From: Candidatus Aminicenantes bacterium UBA1061
Lineage (GTDB): Bacteria > Acidobacteriota > Aminicenantia > Aminicenantales > Saccharicenantaceae
Direction: 5' to 3'
NCBI GenBank assembly: GCA_002316315.1
Contig: DCDG01000023.1
Coordinates: 124,001 to 188,000, forward strand
DNA: 64,000 nucleotides
Under the pieces are notes generated by a model. It worked only from the letters and a program-made list of their open reading frames with translations, made no database searches and was not told the origin of the DNA. The position numbers and the translations under genes were made by a program. Of the stretch, positions 17,932 to 28,216 are shown in pieces. The first letter of the stretch is position 1, and each line of letters begins with the position of its first letter.

Positions 17932-18214
17932 TTGAAAACTCCCTGATTATTCTATTCAAGCCTTTAAATATCGGGAACTTAAGGTAGTTAATGCTGTCCT
18001 GGTATCCGGGGGAGACTAACTGCAAGATAACGATTCCTTATCTTTTCCGGGGCAATAATGAAACATGTCGAGTGGATAATTTCTGGACAGCGGCCGGTCT
18101 GAAGACCGGCCAGCACACCGGTAATAGATATAGTGATTCTGATATTTACGAAGCGATAAAAGCAACTGCTAACAGTCTAAAAACCAATCCAGAGCGAAGA
18201 AAAGGGAATTGTCC
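17932..18214 (+). pseudogene. Truncated GH127 gene fragment (5' part only)
   Basis: This stretch matches the first 120 codons or so of the intact GH127 gene at 20463. Shared parts include the nucleotide run around TTCAAGC and the protein segments ITIPYLFRGNNETCRVDNF, AAGLKTGQHTGNRYSDSDIY and NSLKTNPE. The reading frame is shifted near 17990, the lipoprotein start is gone, and similarity stops abruptly at 18214, exactly where the promoter block of the next VWFA copy begins. This is the expected junction of a tandem duplication that ended inside GH127. Confidence 0.85.
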
Positions 18215-18242
18215 TTGACAAGACCTTAGCTGAGCATAATAT
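18215..18242 (+). promoter_or_regulatory. Duplicated promoter block in front of the decayed VWFA copy
   Basis: TTGACA (18215-18220), 16 bases, then TAATAT (18237-18242). It is the counterpart of the block at 15522, with matching flanks (AATTGT before, GTGGCAGAATGG after). By consensus it is a better promoter than the one before the intact copy. It begins right after the GH127 fragment ends. Confidence 0.5.
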
Positions 18243-18299
18243 TTTAATAATAGTGGCAGAATGGGACCACGGCGAATATAAAGGGAGCAAATCGCCGTT

Positions 18300-20181
18300 A
18301 CACACAAGGCCAGGCAGCCAGATTAATTGTCAGTCTGGTTTTAATTCTGTTCCTGGCTTTCAGATTTGCCTGGTCGGATCCACAGCAGGAACAGGGGCTC
18401 AATCAGTCTCTCCAGTACAAGATTAATGTCGTCTTAAAACTCATTACCGTCTATGTAACCGATAAAAAGGGTAACCCGGTTAGTAATCTGACTCTTGAAG
18501 ACTTTGCTGTTAGCGACAATGGTCAGCCGATGAAGCTGACGGAGTTTGAAAAGCATATTGTCAAGGCCCCTGATGGTGGCAAGGCGAGCTTATGAGATCG
18601 AGAAGAAGTACTGGCTCATGGCCCAGGAACCAAGCCAGGATACCGCGAAGGCACTTCGCGACGAAATTAACCGCAAATCAGAGCGGCAGGAAAGCAAGCG
18701 CGTCGCAGAGACCTATATGGTCAGGCTGACCTCCTTAGCCAGGGCTCTCTGCTACGAACCGGGACAAAAGCACTTTATCTTTTTTTCAAATGGTATTCCC
18801 GGTTCTTTGGTCTATGGGCATCAAGTTACAAGTCCACAGGGTTTCAGGGATGCACCGCCCAAGATCGAGATGCCCGACTTTGCCCTTAAGACGCTAAATG
18901 AGGAGATGCACAAGGAATTTGCCACCTCCGACTGCGTTATCTACGCTTTTGATACACGAGAATCAGCCATGATGACCGATCTCTTTGCTTATGACGAGAT
19001 GACCTTTGAAAATATCTCTCCCTTTACTAGCCGTGGCATGTTTATGAATAGCGGAGTATTTATGGATTCTACTAGCGTCTTCCAGGACGAAAAGACGGCA
19101 GGTGCCGATTTGCTGAAGGGTCTGGCCGACTTAACCGGTGGTAAATACTTTTCAAATATTAACCTCTATGAGAAAAACCTTAATCAGGTTCAATCCCTGA
19201 CCGGGAGCTATTATGTACTGGGTTATTACATCGGGGAGAGAGGATGGCCGATTTCATGAGGTCAGGGTGGAGGTAAAACGGCCGGGCTGCCAGGTTCGGG
19301 CTCAGTCTGGATATTTTAACCTGAAGCCTTTTCATGATTACACGGATCTCGAAAAAAGCTGCACCTGTTCGAGCTGGCACTGAACGAGCGATCGTTCTCC
19401 TGGCTACTTTGTCAGCTTTCCGATTTCGTGCCTTAGCTTGGCCTCGGCTAAAGGGTCAGGGGTGCAAATCCTGGCCAGAGTTCCGGGTGAGGTCACAACT
19501 AAGTTCGAGGGAGAGCGGGTCGAATACATGGCTTTGGTTTTCGATAGTAAGAATGAGATCAGAGATGTCCGTCACCTGGATGCTGATCCCCGTCCATATC
19601 GCGGCCGGCCGATAGTTTTTACCTCAGCAGCACCGGTTGAGCCAGGCTATTATACCTGTCGGCTGGTTATCCGGGATCTGGAATCTGGCTTAAGTGCGGT
19701 AAGCTCGGTCAGGGTGTTTGTCCCAGCTACAGCGCAGTCTGGTCTCAGGCTTGGAACGCCACTTCTTCTTCAGGAGGAAAGCGGTTGTGCCTACCTCGAG
19801 TTGAGCCAGCGTAATGGGCATTTGACCTTACCCTGGGCACAGATTTATGCCTTTGATCGAACGGTTCTGTCACCTATTGAGGAGAAAATATCGGCTCAGA
19901 CCGGGCGCCTCCTCGCCCTCGTGCCTTTCAGTGTTCCCGGTGTCAGTGAACCTGACGTTGCTCCGTCAGTGCGGCTGGTTGAGGCGGGTACAGCCCAGGC
20001 CTGGCCGGTTACTGCCTCTTTAGTCGGCACAATCCGGCACAGCTGGGGAGAAACTGCCATTCTGGAGATTCCAATACCAGCGCTAAAGCCCAGGGATTAC
20101 TTCTTCTATGTTAATGGTCTGGATCGTACTTCCAGAACGGCTGCTTATACCTTCACAGGCTTAACAGTTCGGGAAGACTGA
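18300..20181 (+). pseudogene. Decayed second copy of the VWFA-related gene (copy B)
   Basis: Similarity to copy A runs from the signal peptide (SLVLILFLAFRFAWSDPQQEQ) to the final VRED, but the gene is broken. There is no in-frame standard start codon at the 5' end. About 107 codons, including most of the von Willebrand A core, are deleted near 18590, with a frame change. A 2-base loss near 19241, a 1-base loss near 19356 and a 1-base gain near 19400 shift the frame further. The largest remaining open pieces are 18546-19259 and 19438-20181. Flanking order (GH127 fragment before, intact GH127 after) shows that it arose with the neighbouring duplication. Confidence 0.9.
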
Positions 20182-20462
20182 GTCTGTTCGGGTAGATTTC
20201 TACCCAGGGAGTAAGGAGGCCCGGCTTTCACCTGGCTGGATGCCGGGGAGAGATGTTCTCTCAGAAACGACCTGGCTAACGGCAGCAGTTTTTTAGTCTT
20301 AATGATATAAAATATTTATTCAGTTGACATTTTGGTGGTGATCGTGAGATAAAAAGGACTGTGATTGTCAAGAGCGTGATACTTTTATATCTTTAATAAT
20401 CAACGGGCGATATAGATAATCCAGAAATTCATATAAGCTGAAGTTCTGCTATGAGGTTTAAC

Positions 20463-22463
20463 ATGGGCAAACATGGACTAATTCTCATTGTGGCCAGCTT
20501 TTTGCTGGCGGCTGGCTGTACTTCTTCCTATCAACATCAGGATGAATCTAAAAAGCTTCCTGATTATCCCATTCAAGCTGTTAATTACTGGGAAGTTAAG
20601 GTAACTGATAGTTTCTGGGCACCCAGGATGGAGACCAACCGCCAGGTAACCATCCCCTATCTTTTCCGGATGAATGAGGAGACAGGCCGGGTTGACAATT
20701 TCCGGATAGCGGCTGGCCTGAAGACCGGTCAGCACACCGGTAAAAGATATAACGATTCTGATATTTACAAAGCGATTGAAGCGGCTGCCTGTAGTCTGAA
20801 AACCAATCCAGACCCGAAATTGAAGGACCAGATTGATGAGCTGGTGAATATTATTGGGCGAGCTCAGGAACCGGATGGCTATCTCTATACTGCCAGGACG
20901 ATTGATCCTGAAAACCCGGCTCCAGGAGCTGGCCAGGAAAGATGGTCAAATTTAAGAGTCAGCCATGAACTTTATAATCTTGGTCATCTCTACGAAGCAG
21001 CTGTGGCTTATTATCAGGCTACAGGTGAAAAAAATCTTTTAGACCTAGCCACCAAAAGTGCCGATCTGCTGGTTAAGACCTTTGGCCCGGATAAGCGACG
21101 GGCTTTCCCTGGACACCAGGAAGTTGAGATTGGCCTGGTCAAGCTTTACCGGGTGACTGGTAACGAAGATTATTTGAATCTGGCCAAATTTTTTCTGGAT
21201 GAACGAGGTCGTTATCACGGGGGTGAAGTTTATCATAAAAATTCACCTTTTTATATCTACAATTCTGAAGAATATCTGCAGAATCACCGGCCGGTGCTGG
21301 AGCAAACTGAAGCTGTTGGCCATGCTGTAAGGGCGGCTTATATGTACAGCGCCATGCTGGATGTGGCTGCTCTTGGTAGCTGGCCGGAATATGCCAGGGC
21401 CAGCGAAAAGCTATGGGAAAATGTAGTCAATAAGAAACTTTATTTAACCGGGGGGATAGGCTCGACCGGAGAATATGAAGCATTCGGAGCTGATTATGAA
21501 CTGCCCAATGAGCAGGCCTATGCCGAAACCTGTGCGGCCGTCGGTAATGCTTTCTGGAACCAGCGCCTGTTCCAGTATGAAGGAGATGGGCGGTATATTG
21601 ATGTGCTGGAAAGAATTATTTATAACGGCTTACTGTCAGGAGTAGGGCTGTCCGGTGATAAATTTTTCTACCAGAATCCTTTAGCTTCGAGAGAGAAATA
21701 TGAAAGAAGCAGCTGGTTTGAAGTGGCCTGCTGCCCGGCCAATGCTGCCCGTTTTCTGGCGACTTTCCCCGGCTATATTTATGCCCATTCAGCTGATGAA
21801 GTTTTTATCAACCTTTTCGTGAAATCGACCGCAAATTTTGAATTCAAGGAGACTGAACTAGAAATAGTCCAGGAAACGAGATATCCCTGGTTTGGTTCAG
21901 TTAAGATTGGAATTAATCCCAAACGAGTCAGAGAATTTACACTCTGCCTCAGGATACCAGGCTGGGCTCAAAATCAACCACTCCCGGGAAATCTCTACAG
22001 CTATCTTGCCGGAGAGAGCGGCCAGATTATGATTAGGTTAAATAGAAAACTGGTGCCAGTTGAAGTTGACCGAGGTTATCTTCGTTTGAAAAGAAAATGG
22101 ATAAGGGGGGACGTCATAGAAATCCTTTTTCCGCTGGAAATAAAAAGAGTTGTTGCCCATGAAAAGGTAGAAGAAAACCGGGGAAAGGTGGCGCTGGAAA
22201 GAGGTCCCATTGTTTTTTGTGCTGAGGGGCGAGACAACGGAGGTACAGCCCTAAACCTGGCTCTGTCCGATTCGAGCAAGCTTCAGGCCTGGTATCGCGA
22301 CGATCTGTTGGGCGGAGTAGAGGTAGTGACAGGAAGTGGTCTGGCCCTTGATGAACAGGGCAAGGAAAGCCGGAAGCAAAATCTTTTTCTAATTCCCTAT
22401 GCGACCTGGGCTAACCGCGGCCCCTGGGAGATGGCTGTCTGGCTCATCAGAAAACCCTCATAA
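20463..22463 (+). CDS. GH127 (DUF1680) beta-L-arabinofuranosidase-like lipoprotein
   Basis: A 666-residue exported glycoside hydrolase expected to release terminal beta-L-arabinofuranose. The start at 20463 is chosen because GAGG lies six bases upstream, overlapping an earlier ATG. A lipoprotein signal (LLAAGC) predicts membrane anchoring. The (alpha/alpha)6-barrel carries the GH127 catalytic set: GEYEAFGADYELPN, which holds the acid/base Glu region; ETC at about residues 355-357; and ACCP with Cys423-Cys424. In the family, these Glu and Cys residues bind zinc and one Cys is the nucleophile. It is the intact downstream end of the duplicated VWFA-GH127 unit. A second GH127 lies at 28217-30643. 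Confidence 0.92.
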   Translation: MGKHGLILIVASFLLAAGCTSSYQHQDESKKLPDYPIQAVNYWEVKVTDSFWAPRMETNRQVTIPYLFRMNEETGRVDNFRIAAGLKTGQHTGKRYNDSDIYKAIEAAACSLKTNPDPKLKDQIDELVNIIGRAQEPDGYLYTARTIDPENPAPGAGQERWSNLRVSHELYNLGHLYEAAVAYYQATGEKNLLDLATKSADLLVKTFGPDKRRAFPGHQEVEIGLVKLYRVTGNEDYLNLAKFFLDERGRYHGGEVYHKNSPFYIYNSEEYLQNHRPVLEQTEAVGHAVRAAYMYSAMLDVAALGSWPEYARASEKLWENVVNKKLYLTGGIGSTGEYEAFGADYELPNEQAYAETCAAVGNAFWNQRLFQYEGDGRYIDVLERIIYNGLLSGVGLSGDKFFYQNPLASREKYERSSWFEVACCPANAARFLATFPGYIYAHSADEVFINLFVKSTANFEFKETELEIVQETRYPWFGSVKIGINPKRVREFTLCLRIPGWAQNQPLPGNLYSYLAGESGQIMIRLNRKLVPVEVDRGYLRLKRKWIRGDVIEILFPLEIKRVVAHEKVEENRGKVALERGPIVFCAEGRDNGGTALNLALSDSSKLQAWYRDDLLGGVEVVTGSGLALDEQGKESRKQNLFLIPYATWANRGPWEMAVWLIRKPS

Positions 22464-22498
22464 AATGAAACTCGGTTCTTTTCGCTTTTCTTTTAGTC

Positions 22499-23164
22499 TT
22501 ATTTTTGAGGATAACCGACTGACTGAGCAATCATAATATGTTGCTCGGGACGAAGCTTCATAGCCCTGGCCAGCTCTTCTTTATTGATCATAGCCCTGAC
22601 CACCGTTGACAGCCCCTCTGAAGCGCAGAAAAGATAAACATTTTGAGAGATGTAGCCGGCATGGTTAGCAGAGTAAAACAGCTTATCTTCATCTGAGCCG
22701 CTCGGAATTTTAGCATAATCAGCCACATAGATTATATTAAGCGGGGCGGTTTTAACGAAATCCTGAGTTCCGGTTAAGGCCCGGATATCATCTTTGAAAA
22801 TCTGGATTAGTGCCATCTGTTTGGCATCATAGAGGAAAAGTCCATCGGTAGTGGCTACATAAACATCGATATTTTGCCAGTTAACAGCTGTCGGGGCAGT
22901 CCTTTTCCCGGAGTCAGGACGGTTAATGCCATTGGCTGCCCAGAGGAGGTTGGATAAGGTCTGAGGGGACAGCTTTTGCTGGCTGTAGGAACGGTTGCTC
23001 TGTCTGAGTTTAAGACACTCCATCAAAGGCTTACCCCCTTCCATTTGGGGAGCAGGTAATTTGATAATCTGGGCCTCCTCTGCCTGGCTAATGGGCGTTG
23101 ATACTGGAAATAAACTGAAGCCAAGATTAAAAGCTGCCAGCCAGAAAATCAATAATAATCTCAT
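22499..23164 (-). CDS. Exported SagB-type nitroreductase-family protein
   Basis: A 221-residue protein with a signal peptide (LLLIFWLAAFNLGFSLFPV), AGGAGG before the ATG, and a nitroreductase/SagB-ThcOx fold. Visible signatures are LKLRQSNRSYSQQKLSPQTL, LLWAANGINRPDSGKRTAPT, and ISQNVYLFCASEGLSTVV with a C-terminal IAQSVGYP. These are FMN-binding elements of the small exported nitroreductases common in anaerobes. The substrate is unknown. It is the last gene of the minus-strand arabinoside cluster; 175 bases separate it from the metallophosphoesterase gene upstream. Confidence 0.88.
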   Translation of the reverse strand: MRLLLIFWLAAFNLGFSLFPVSTPISQAEEAQIIKLPAPQMEGGKPLMECLKLRQSNRSYSQQKLSPQTLSNLLWAANGINRPDSGKRTAPTAVNWQNIDVYVATTDGLFLYDAKQMALIQIFKDDIRALTGTQDFVKTAPLNIIYVADYAKIPSGSDEDKLFYSANHAGYISQNVYLFCASEGLSTVVRAMINKEELARAMKLRPEQHIMIAQSVGYPQK

Positions 23165-23339
23165 CTTGACCTCCTTTTCCTTTCTATTAAATTAGACTTG
23201 CTACCCGTCTTAATACCTAAAATTTATTATAAATATATTTCTACAACTGTAAATAGCTGGTTGGCCATACTGACCATTTGAATGAAATTGATCAGTCACC
23301 GGATACTTAAAGAGGTGAATGGAGCATGGCTTTATATAG

Positions 23340-25559
23340 CTAATGCGCTTGGTTAACAACATAGTGAAAGCTATCTTTTATTTCAGCTTTCATGACCAGT
23401 CCCCAACCGTCTTTCTTCCTTTCAGCCACAATCATTTCCTTCGGATTAATATTAACAACAAAAAACTGTCCTGGTTCTGGATCCTGCTGTCCAGAACCAA
23501 CACACCAGGTGTTAATTCCTTTCCAGTTTATAAATTGTGAAAGATGGGAATGTCCCCAGAAAATGGCGATGACATTATAATTTTTTATCGCCTTATAAAA
23601 AAGCACTCTCTCGTTTTCAGACCACCAACCTTTACTCCATTCATCGAAGCCATAGTGCTGAATAATAACCACAGGCCGGCCGCTCTTACCAACATTCTTA
23701 TCCAGATCATCAATCAGGAATTCCAGACTGTGCTCCGGATATTTCCAGGAACCCTCAAAGTACGTCCCCCAGGGATTGATAATATCTTCTCCACCTGATC
23801 CTGGATAAAGGTTAAGATGGATGAAATGCACGTTTTCCCAGTCCCAGGAATAATGCAAGCCAGTGGTATATATTCCAGCCTGCCTCTTACGCTGTAGATT
23901 CCTTCCCCTGACCTGCCAGCGAATGTAATCTTCTTGACCGCCATCATGATTACCGACCCCTTCGTACACCGGGAAGGCCAGCCGGCCCTCACCATTCAGA
24001 CCATAATCAGCCACAAATTGCTGCCAGAAATAGGGTGCATCTTCGGCTCCACCCTCATCCACTAAGTCGCCCAGCACCAGCACGCCACGCGGCGTCCGAA
24101 CCAAACCTCCCCCTGCTTCTGCTGGAAATTTTGTTCCGGGAAGACCATTCATAATATCAATCGTAGTCTGATTGGCACTATTGATAGTCAGGCTGGCACC
24201 ATAATGAGTATCTGAAACCAGATAAAATGTCAGGTCATCTTTGACTTCTCGATCTTCAACCCTGAAACTCCAGATCTTTCCCCTGGCTGAGGGCAGACTA
24301 CCATTGTCCGTCTCGACACGCCAGTAATAAGTCACTCCATATTCAAGCGGCAAAGGTAGATGGCAGCAGCTAATCTCTGGCCTCAGTTTTGAAATCCGCG
24401 AGGTTCCACCCGCTTCAACTTTTGCCAGAGAGGTATCAAAATAAATATTCTGACTTACTGCCCACTCACCGGGTACCCATTTAAGCTCAATTAAGCTCTT
24501 TTTAACCCCGGCCATTTGATGGCGAGGAAACGGGCAAGTAGCTTCACCGGCATCAACCCCAAAGCTCCAGACTTCGCCCCGATGTTTGACTTTTCCAGCC
24601 GAATCGAGCTCATCAACTTTCCAGAAATATGTTCGGCCAGGCAGGACTTTAACTGGCCCAAAAAAATTTTCGCCGGAAGTTGTCAGCCATTTATAGGAAG
24701 ACAGGTCCTTTTTACTCTGCTGGATGCTGTCTTTGTCTTCTCCAAAATAAACCGCAAAAGAGGCAATATTGTCGTCTCCCTTCTCCCATTTCAGGCAAGG
24801 CTCAAGTGTTTTTATTGTTTCTTTATTTCCAGGAGATGGATCAAAGGTGGAAAAGAAGCCAAGAGCATGACGAATTTCAGGAGCAGACAAAACCCGATCA
24901 TAAATATCTACTTCAGCGATGGAGCCGAGGAGTAAATTATAGAAAGAGCTTCTTTCAGCCCTAAAGCCTCCTCCCAGATAAATCTCTTGTTCTTCGCCAG
25001 TCTTGAGCTGCATGGTCTTCTCGGTATTTAATTCACCGTCAACATAGACTCTTAGCCTGATTCCGTCATAGGTAAAAGTTAGATGATGCCAGGTAGCCGA
25101 AGAAGGAATCCCTCCTTCATATCCTAGTCTTTTGGCGGTATTCTGACTGAAGGCACCATCATAGGCTCTGCCTAGTGCAAAAGCAGTATCGGTCCCGGAT
25201 GAAGAAGGCCAGTATAAAATAATCATTTTTCTATCAATTTCAGGGGCGAATACCCACAGAGAAACTGAAAAGGCATTTCGGGCAGTTATGGTCCCTGCAG
25301 AATTAAGTTTCAATTTAAGGATCTGGTCCTTCCCATTAAAAGTTACCGCTCGGCGGCCGGCCACAACTTCAGTCTTCAGGGACCCAGAAAAACAGATGAA
25401 TTTGCCCCCTATGCGACCCTGATTAAGCCATTCCATCGTCTCGCCCGCAGGAAGGAGGCTGGCCTTCAATTCTATAAGGGGTGTCTCTGCATAGCTAAAA
25501 TTTACTAAAAAGCCAAGTACGAGAATCAAAGAAAAATAAACTAACCTTTGTTTCTTCAT
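23340..25559 (-). CDS. LamG domain / FN3-like / metallophosphoesterase exported protein
   Basis: A 739-residue secreted protein. The signal peptide ends at FSYAET. A LamG/concanavalin-like lectin domain covers about residues 40-230 (NAFSVSLWVFAP, WHHLTFTYDGIRLRVYVDGEL, GSIAEVDIYDRVLS). Two fibronectin-type III-like segments follow, with ILPGRTYFWKVDEL-type and GVTYYWRVETDN signatures. The C-terminal calcineurin-like phosphoesterase from about residue 440 has the metal motifs SDTHYG, GDLVDEG, GNHDGG, HYGFDEW and GHSH. It probably cleaves a phosphoester on a glycan or other surface polymer; the substrate is inferred from the lectin domain and arabinoside-locus context. It lies downstream of GH51. 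Confidence 0.88.
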   Translation of the reverse strand: MKKQRLVYFSLILVLGFLVNFSYAETPLIELKASLLPAGETMEWLNQGRIGGKFICFSGSLKTEVVAGRRAVTFNGKDQILKLKLNSAGTITARNAFSVSLWVFAPEIDRKMIILYWPSSSGTDTAFALGRAYDGAFSQNTAKRLGYEGGIPSSATWHHLTFTYDGIRLRVYVDGELNTEKTMQLKTGEEQEIYLGGGFRAERSSFYNLLLGSIAEVDIYDRVLSAPEIRHALGFFSTFDPSPGNKETIKTLEPCLKWEKGDDNIASFAVYFGEDKDSIQQSKKDLSSYKWLTTSGENFFGPVKVLPGRTYFWKVDELDSAGKVKHRGEVWSFGVDAGEATCPFPRHQMAGVKKSLIELKWVPGEWAVSQNIYFDTSLAKVEAGGTSRISKLRPEISCCHLPLPLEYGVTYYWRVETDNGSLPSARGKIWSFRVEDREVKDDLTFYLVSDTHYGASLTINSANQTTIDIMNGLPGTKFPAEAGGGLVRTPRGVLVLGDLVDEGGAEDAPYFWQQFVADYGLNGEGRLAFPVYEGVGNHDGGQEDYIRWQVRGRNLQRKRQAGIYTTGLHYSWDWENVHFIHLNLYPGSGGEDIINPWGTYFEGSWKYPEHSLEFLIDDLDKNVGKSGRPVVIIQHYGFDEWSKGWWSENERVLFYKAIKNYNVIAIFWGHSHLSQFINWKGINTWCVGSGQQDPEPGQFFVVNINPKEMIVAERKKDGWGLVMKAEIKDSFHYVVNQAH

Positions 25560-25745
25560 TACCTATTTTCCTTCTTTATAAATCAATAATCAGAAGTCCT
25601 GTAGACTGCTTTCCGGTCCAGACCTGTCTGGTCCTGTCAGTCGGCGATGCCTGAGGACCCAGCGCGTCCCGAAGAGTAGCTTCAGCCAGACCAGGTTGTG
25701 CAGGGTCAAAGGCTATAAGGAGCAGAAGAATTGTCTCATGGCCTT

Positions 25746-28175
25746 CTAATCGCTTTTCAGTTCGTAAAGAGTGATGCTCAGGGATGGCACGGTCAGTCGG
25801 CCGGGTCGAAATTCCTCTTTAACTTCTTCAATCTTTACTTCTGGCTCCTGCCCGGGCACATTTTTAGCTTTTTCATTGGTTCCGGTGATTCTGAAAACTT
25901 TATCCGTTTTGAAACCAGTCAGTCCTTGCAGGCTGACAGCTAGTATTTGAGCCTCAGCGGTGGGATTAATCACCGCTATGGTCAAAGTCTTTCTGTCTTC
26001 TTTCCAGGCAGCCATGATATCCAGTGGCTCGCTCTGCCCGCTTATTTTTACCGGTAAGGTGCCGAATTCATTTCGATAGAGCTTGAGAACCAGACCGGTC
26101 GTATCAAAAACAGCCTCAGTCTTCGAAGTCTTAATCGCCCCGATGACATTGACTGTCTGAGCATAATTGGCCATATAGATAAGGTCAGCCTGACGGTAAT
26201 ATTCGTGGAGGCCGGCTGCTATACCCAGTGCATCTTTTAAAAAATATTGAGTGCCCAGCTCACCGTAAATATATGGCCCGTACCAGTAATTCCACTCATC
26301 CAGCGCAATTTTGATCTCTTTGCCTTTGAGCTCGGGAATAGTTTTCCGATAAGCACGATGGGCCTCAGCTATTCTTTTTATCGCCCGTGGCACCTGATAA
26401 ACATGGCTCAAAAGGCCTGGACGTTCTCCGACATAAAAGTGTTCACTTATAAAGTCCATATAATCAGTGCAATTCTTCAGCATGCCTTCGCTCCACTGGC
26501 CAACTGCTCCAACCCCAACAATTTTTATGGCTGGGTCTTTAGCTTTCATGGCCTGAGCGAAGCGGTTGTGCTTCAGAATATAATCCTTAAGCGGCATATG
26601 TCCGAGCTGCCAGTCACCATACATTTCATTACCAATTGACCAGAACTGACAGCTAAAAGGCTCGCTCTGCCCGTTTTGAGCTCTGAGCCGGCCCAGCGGG
26701 CTATTGGCTGGACCATTGACATATTCAACTTCTTCGGCGGCTAAAGTCTCATTGCCCTGGCCACTATTAACGGTAATATAAGGCTCGGTTCCAACCAGCC
26801 GGCAGAAACTCATAAATTCATGAATCCCCACATCGTTGAGTTCAATACCCTCCCAGGCTGGATTCTTGCGCGGCGGACGACGGTCAGGATCACCGATTCC
26901 ATCCTTCCAGTTATAGCCTGAAACAAAGTTACCGCCCGGCCAACGATAAACAGGTGAATTTAGCTCGCACAAAAGTTTAATCACTTCCGGCCGGAAACCT
27001 TCCAGGTTATCAGCGGGCATGAGAGAAACGGCGGCCAGCTGGAAAGCTTCCTGGCCGTTGCTCACAATTTCCAACTGGCCGTGGTCAGTCGTCACGTTGG
27101 AGACAAAAGAGAAATAATATTTTTCAAAATCGGGAGTTATCTTATCCATTATAACCGGCTCCCCGATCGTCTGGCCATTTTCTCCATTGACCAGCCTGAT
27201 TTCAAGAGGAAGAACACCAGGGTCACCGGCCAGAACCACCCGGCCTGTATATTTCTTACCAGCCCGGAGAGCCAGCTCACCCTGAGCCAGTCCGGCCGCC
27301 TGTCCGTCGCCTTTAAGCCTTATCTCCGGGATGGGCACACCGGCATAAGTCAAAAGGGGATTCATATGAACAGAGTGGGGCTCACCATAAATCTTCCAGG
27401 GAGACGGAGCTTCGCCCACCGGAAAATAAAACTTACGATCTTCCAGCATCTCGGCCCAGAGGCCTTGATAAATGCAGCGACCAAGATGCTCAATAAACTG
27501 GCCGTAAATGTATTTAGAGACAGGAGTCAGAATTTGACGGGCATAAATTGTGGCCTGTGGTTTTAAAGTCCTCCCGGAAATATATTCAAGTTGAACATCA
27601 TCGAACCAGGCTTCTCCACTGACTTTTCCCCAACCGCCAAACAGGCAGTTGATCTGCAAGGCATCATTTAAACCGCTATCAAAAACCAGTTCGATTCTGG
27701 TCCAGTCATTTGTCCCGGTCAGGGCCCTGGTCTCCATCCCCGGCTGCTGATGGATGTTGAACAGAACACCTTTCCCCCCGGCTGATTTAACAGCTCTGGT
27801 CTTAATCCAACCGCTTAACCTGTATCTGGAATACGGTTTGACTTTGACGATGGTTGACCAGGAAGCGTCGGCACCATCGGTTGAGCTGATTTTGACACTT
27901 CGCTGCCCACTTCTGCCCGGGCTATCAACTTCAAAAACCGCTTCTGGCTGATAGATCTGCGGCCACCAGCCCAGTGGCTTTCCATCTTTGAGCTCCTCAA
28001 AAGAGGAATTGACTATCAGCTGCTTCTGAACTTCCTGCGCAAACAGCACAATTAAAGAAGTAAAAAAGAGAAAGAGGACAAGGAAAAAGCTACTCCCGGC
28101 GATGATTCTTTTCGCCCGCCCTGAAGGGGCACCATTTTCTTTTTTCAGATTTTCAGACCGCCACTGAGCTAACAT
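25746..28175 (-). CDS. GH51 alpha-L-arabinofuranosidase with N-terminal CBM
   Basis: An 809-residue exported enzyme that hydrolyses terminal alpha-L-arabinofuranosyl residues. The start at 28175 follows GGAGG with five bases between; a longer frame overlapping the upstream GH127 lacks one. An N-terminal hydrophobic signal/anchor (IIAGSSFFLVLFLFFTSLIVLFA) precedes a CBM4/9-like jelly roll (NSSFEELKDGKPLGWWPQIY, YRLSGWIKTRAV). The catalytic barrel has YRWPGGNFVSGYNWKDGIG, the acid/base in SIGNEMYGDW and the nucleophile in ALDEWNYWYG. The C-terminal beta domain is complete. It forms an operon-like unit with the GH127 gene, whose stop is 42 bases upstream. Confidence 0.95.
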   Translation of the reverse strand: MLAQWRSENLKKENGAPSGRAKRIIAGSSFFLVLFLFFTSLIVLFAQEVQKQLIVNSSFEELKDGKPLGWWPQIYQPEAVFEVDSPGRSGQRSVKISSTDGADASWSTIVKVKPYSRYRLSGWIKTRAVKSAGGKGVLFNIHQQPGMETRALTGTNDWTRIELVFDSGLNDALQINCLFGGWGKVSGEAWFDDVQLEYISGRTLKPQATIYARQILTPVSKYIYGQFIEHLGRCIYQGLWAEMLEDRKFYFPVGEAPSPWKIYGEPHSVHMNPLLTYAGVPIPEIRLKGDGQAAGLAQGELALRAGKKYTGRVVLAGDPGVLPLEIRLVNGENGQTIGEPVIMDKITPDFEKYYFSFVSNVTTDHGQLEIVSNGQEAFQLAAVSLMPADNLEGFRPEVIKLLCELNSPVYRWPGGNFVSGYNWKDGIGDPDRRPPRKNPAWEGIELNDVGIHEFMSFCRLVGTEPYITVNSGQGNETLAAEEVEYVNGPANSPLGRLRAQNGQSEPFSCQFWSIGNEMYGDWQLGHMPLKDYILKHNRFAQAMKAKDPAIKIVGVGAVGQWSEGMLKNCTDYMDFISEHFYVGERPGLLSHVYQVPRAIKRIAEAHRAYRKTIPELKGKEIKIALDEWNYWYGPYIYGELGTQYFLKDALGIAAGLHEYYRQADLIYMANYAQTVNVIGAIKTSKTEAVFDTTGLVLKLYRNEFGTLPVKISGQSEPLDIMAAWKEDRKTLTIAVINPTAEAQILAVSLQGLTGFKTDKVFRITGTNEKAKNVPGQEPEVKIEEVKEEFRPGRLTVPSLSITLYELKSD

Positions 28176-28216
28176 CAAAACCTCCTGTTTGTTTCTGCCA
28201 TTAAGCCTCAATCTGC

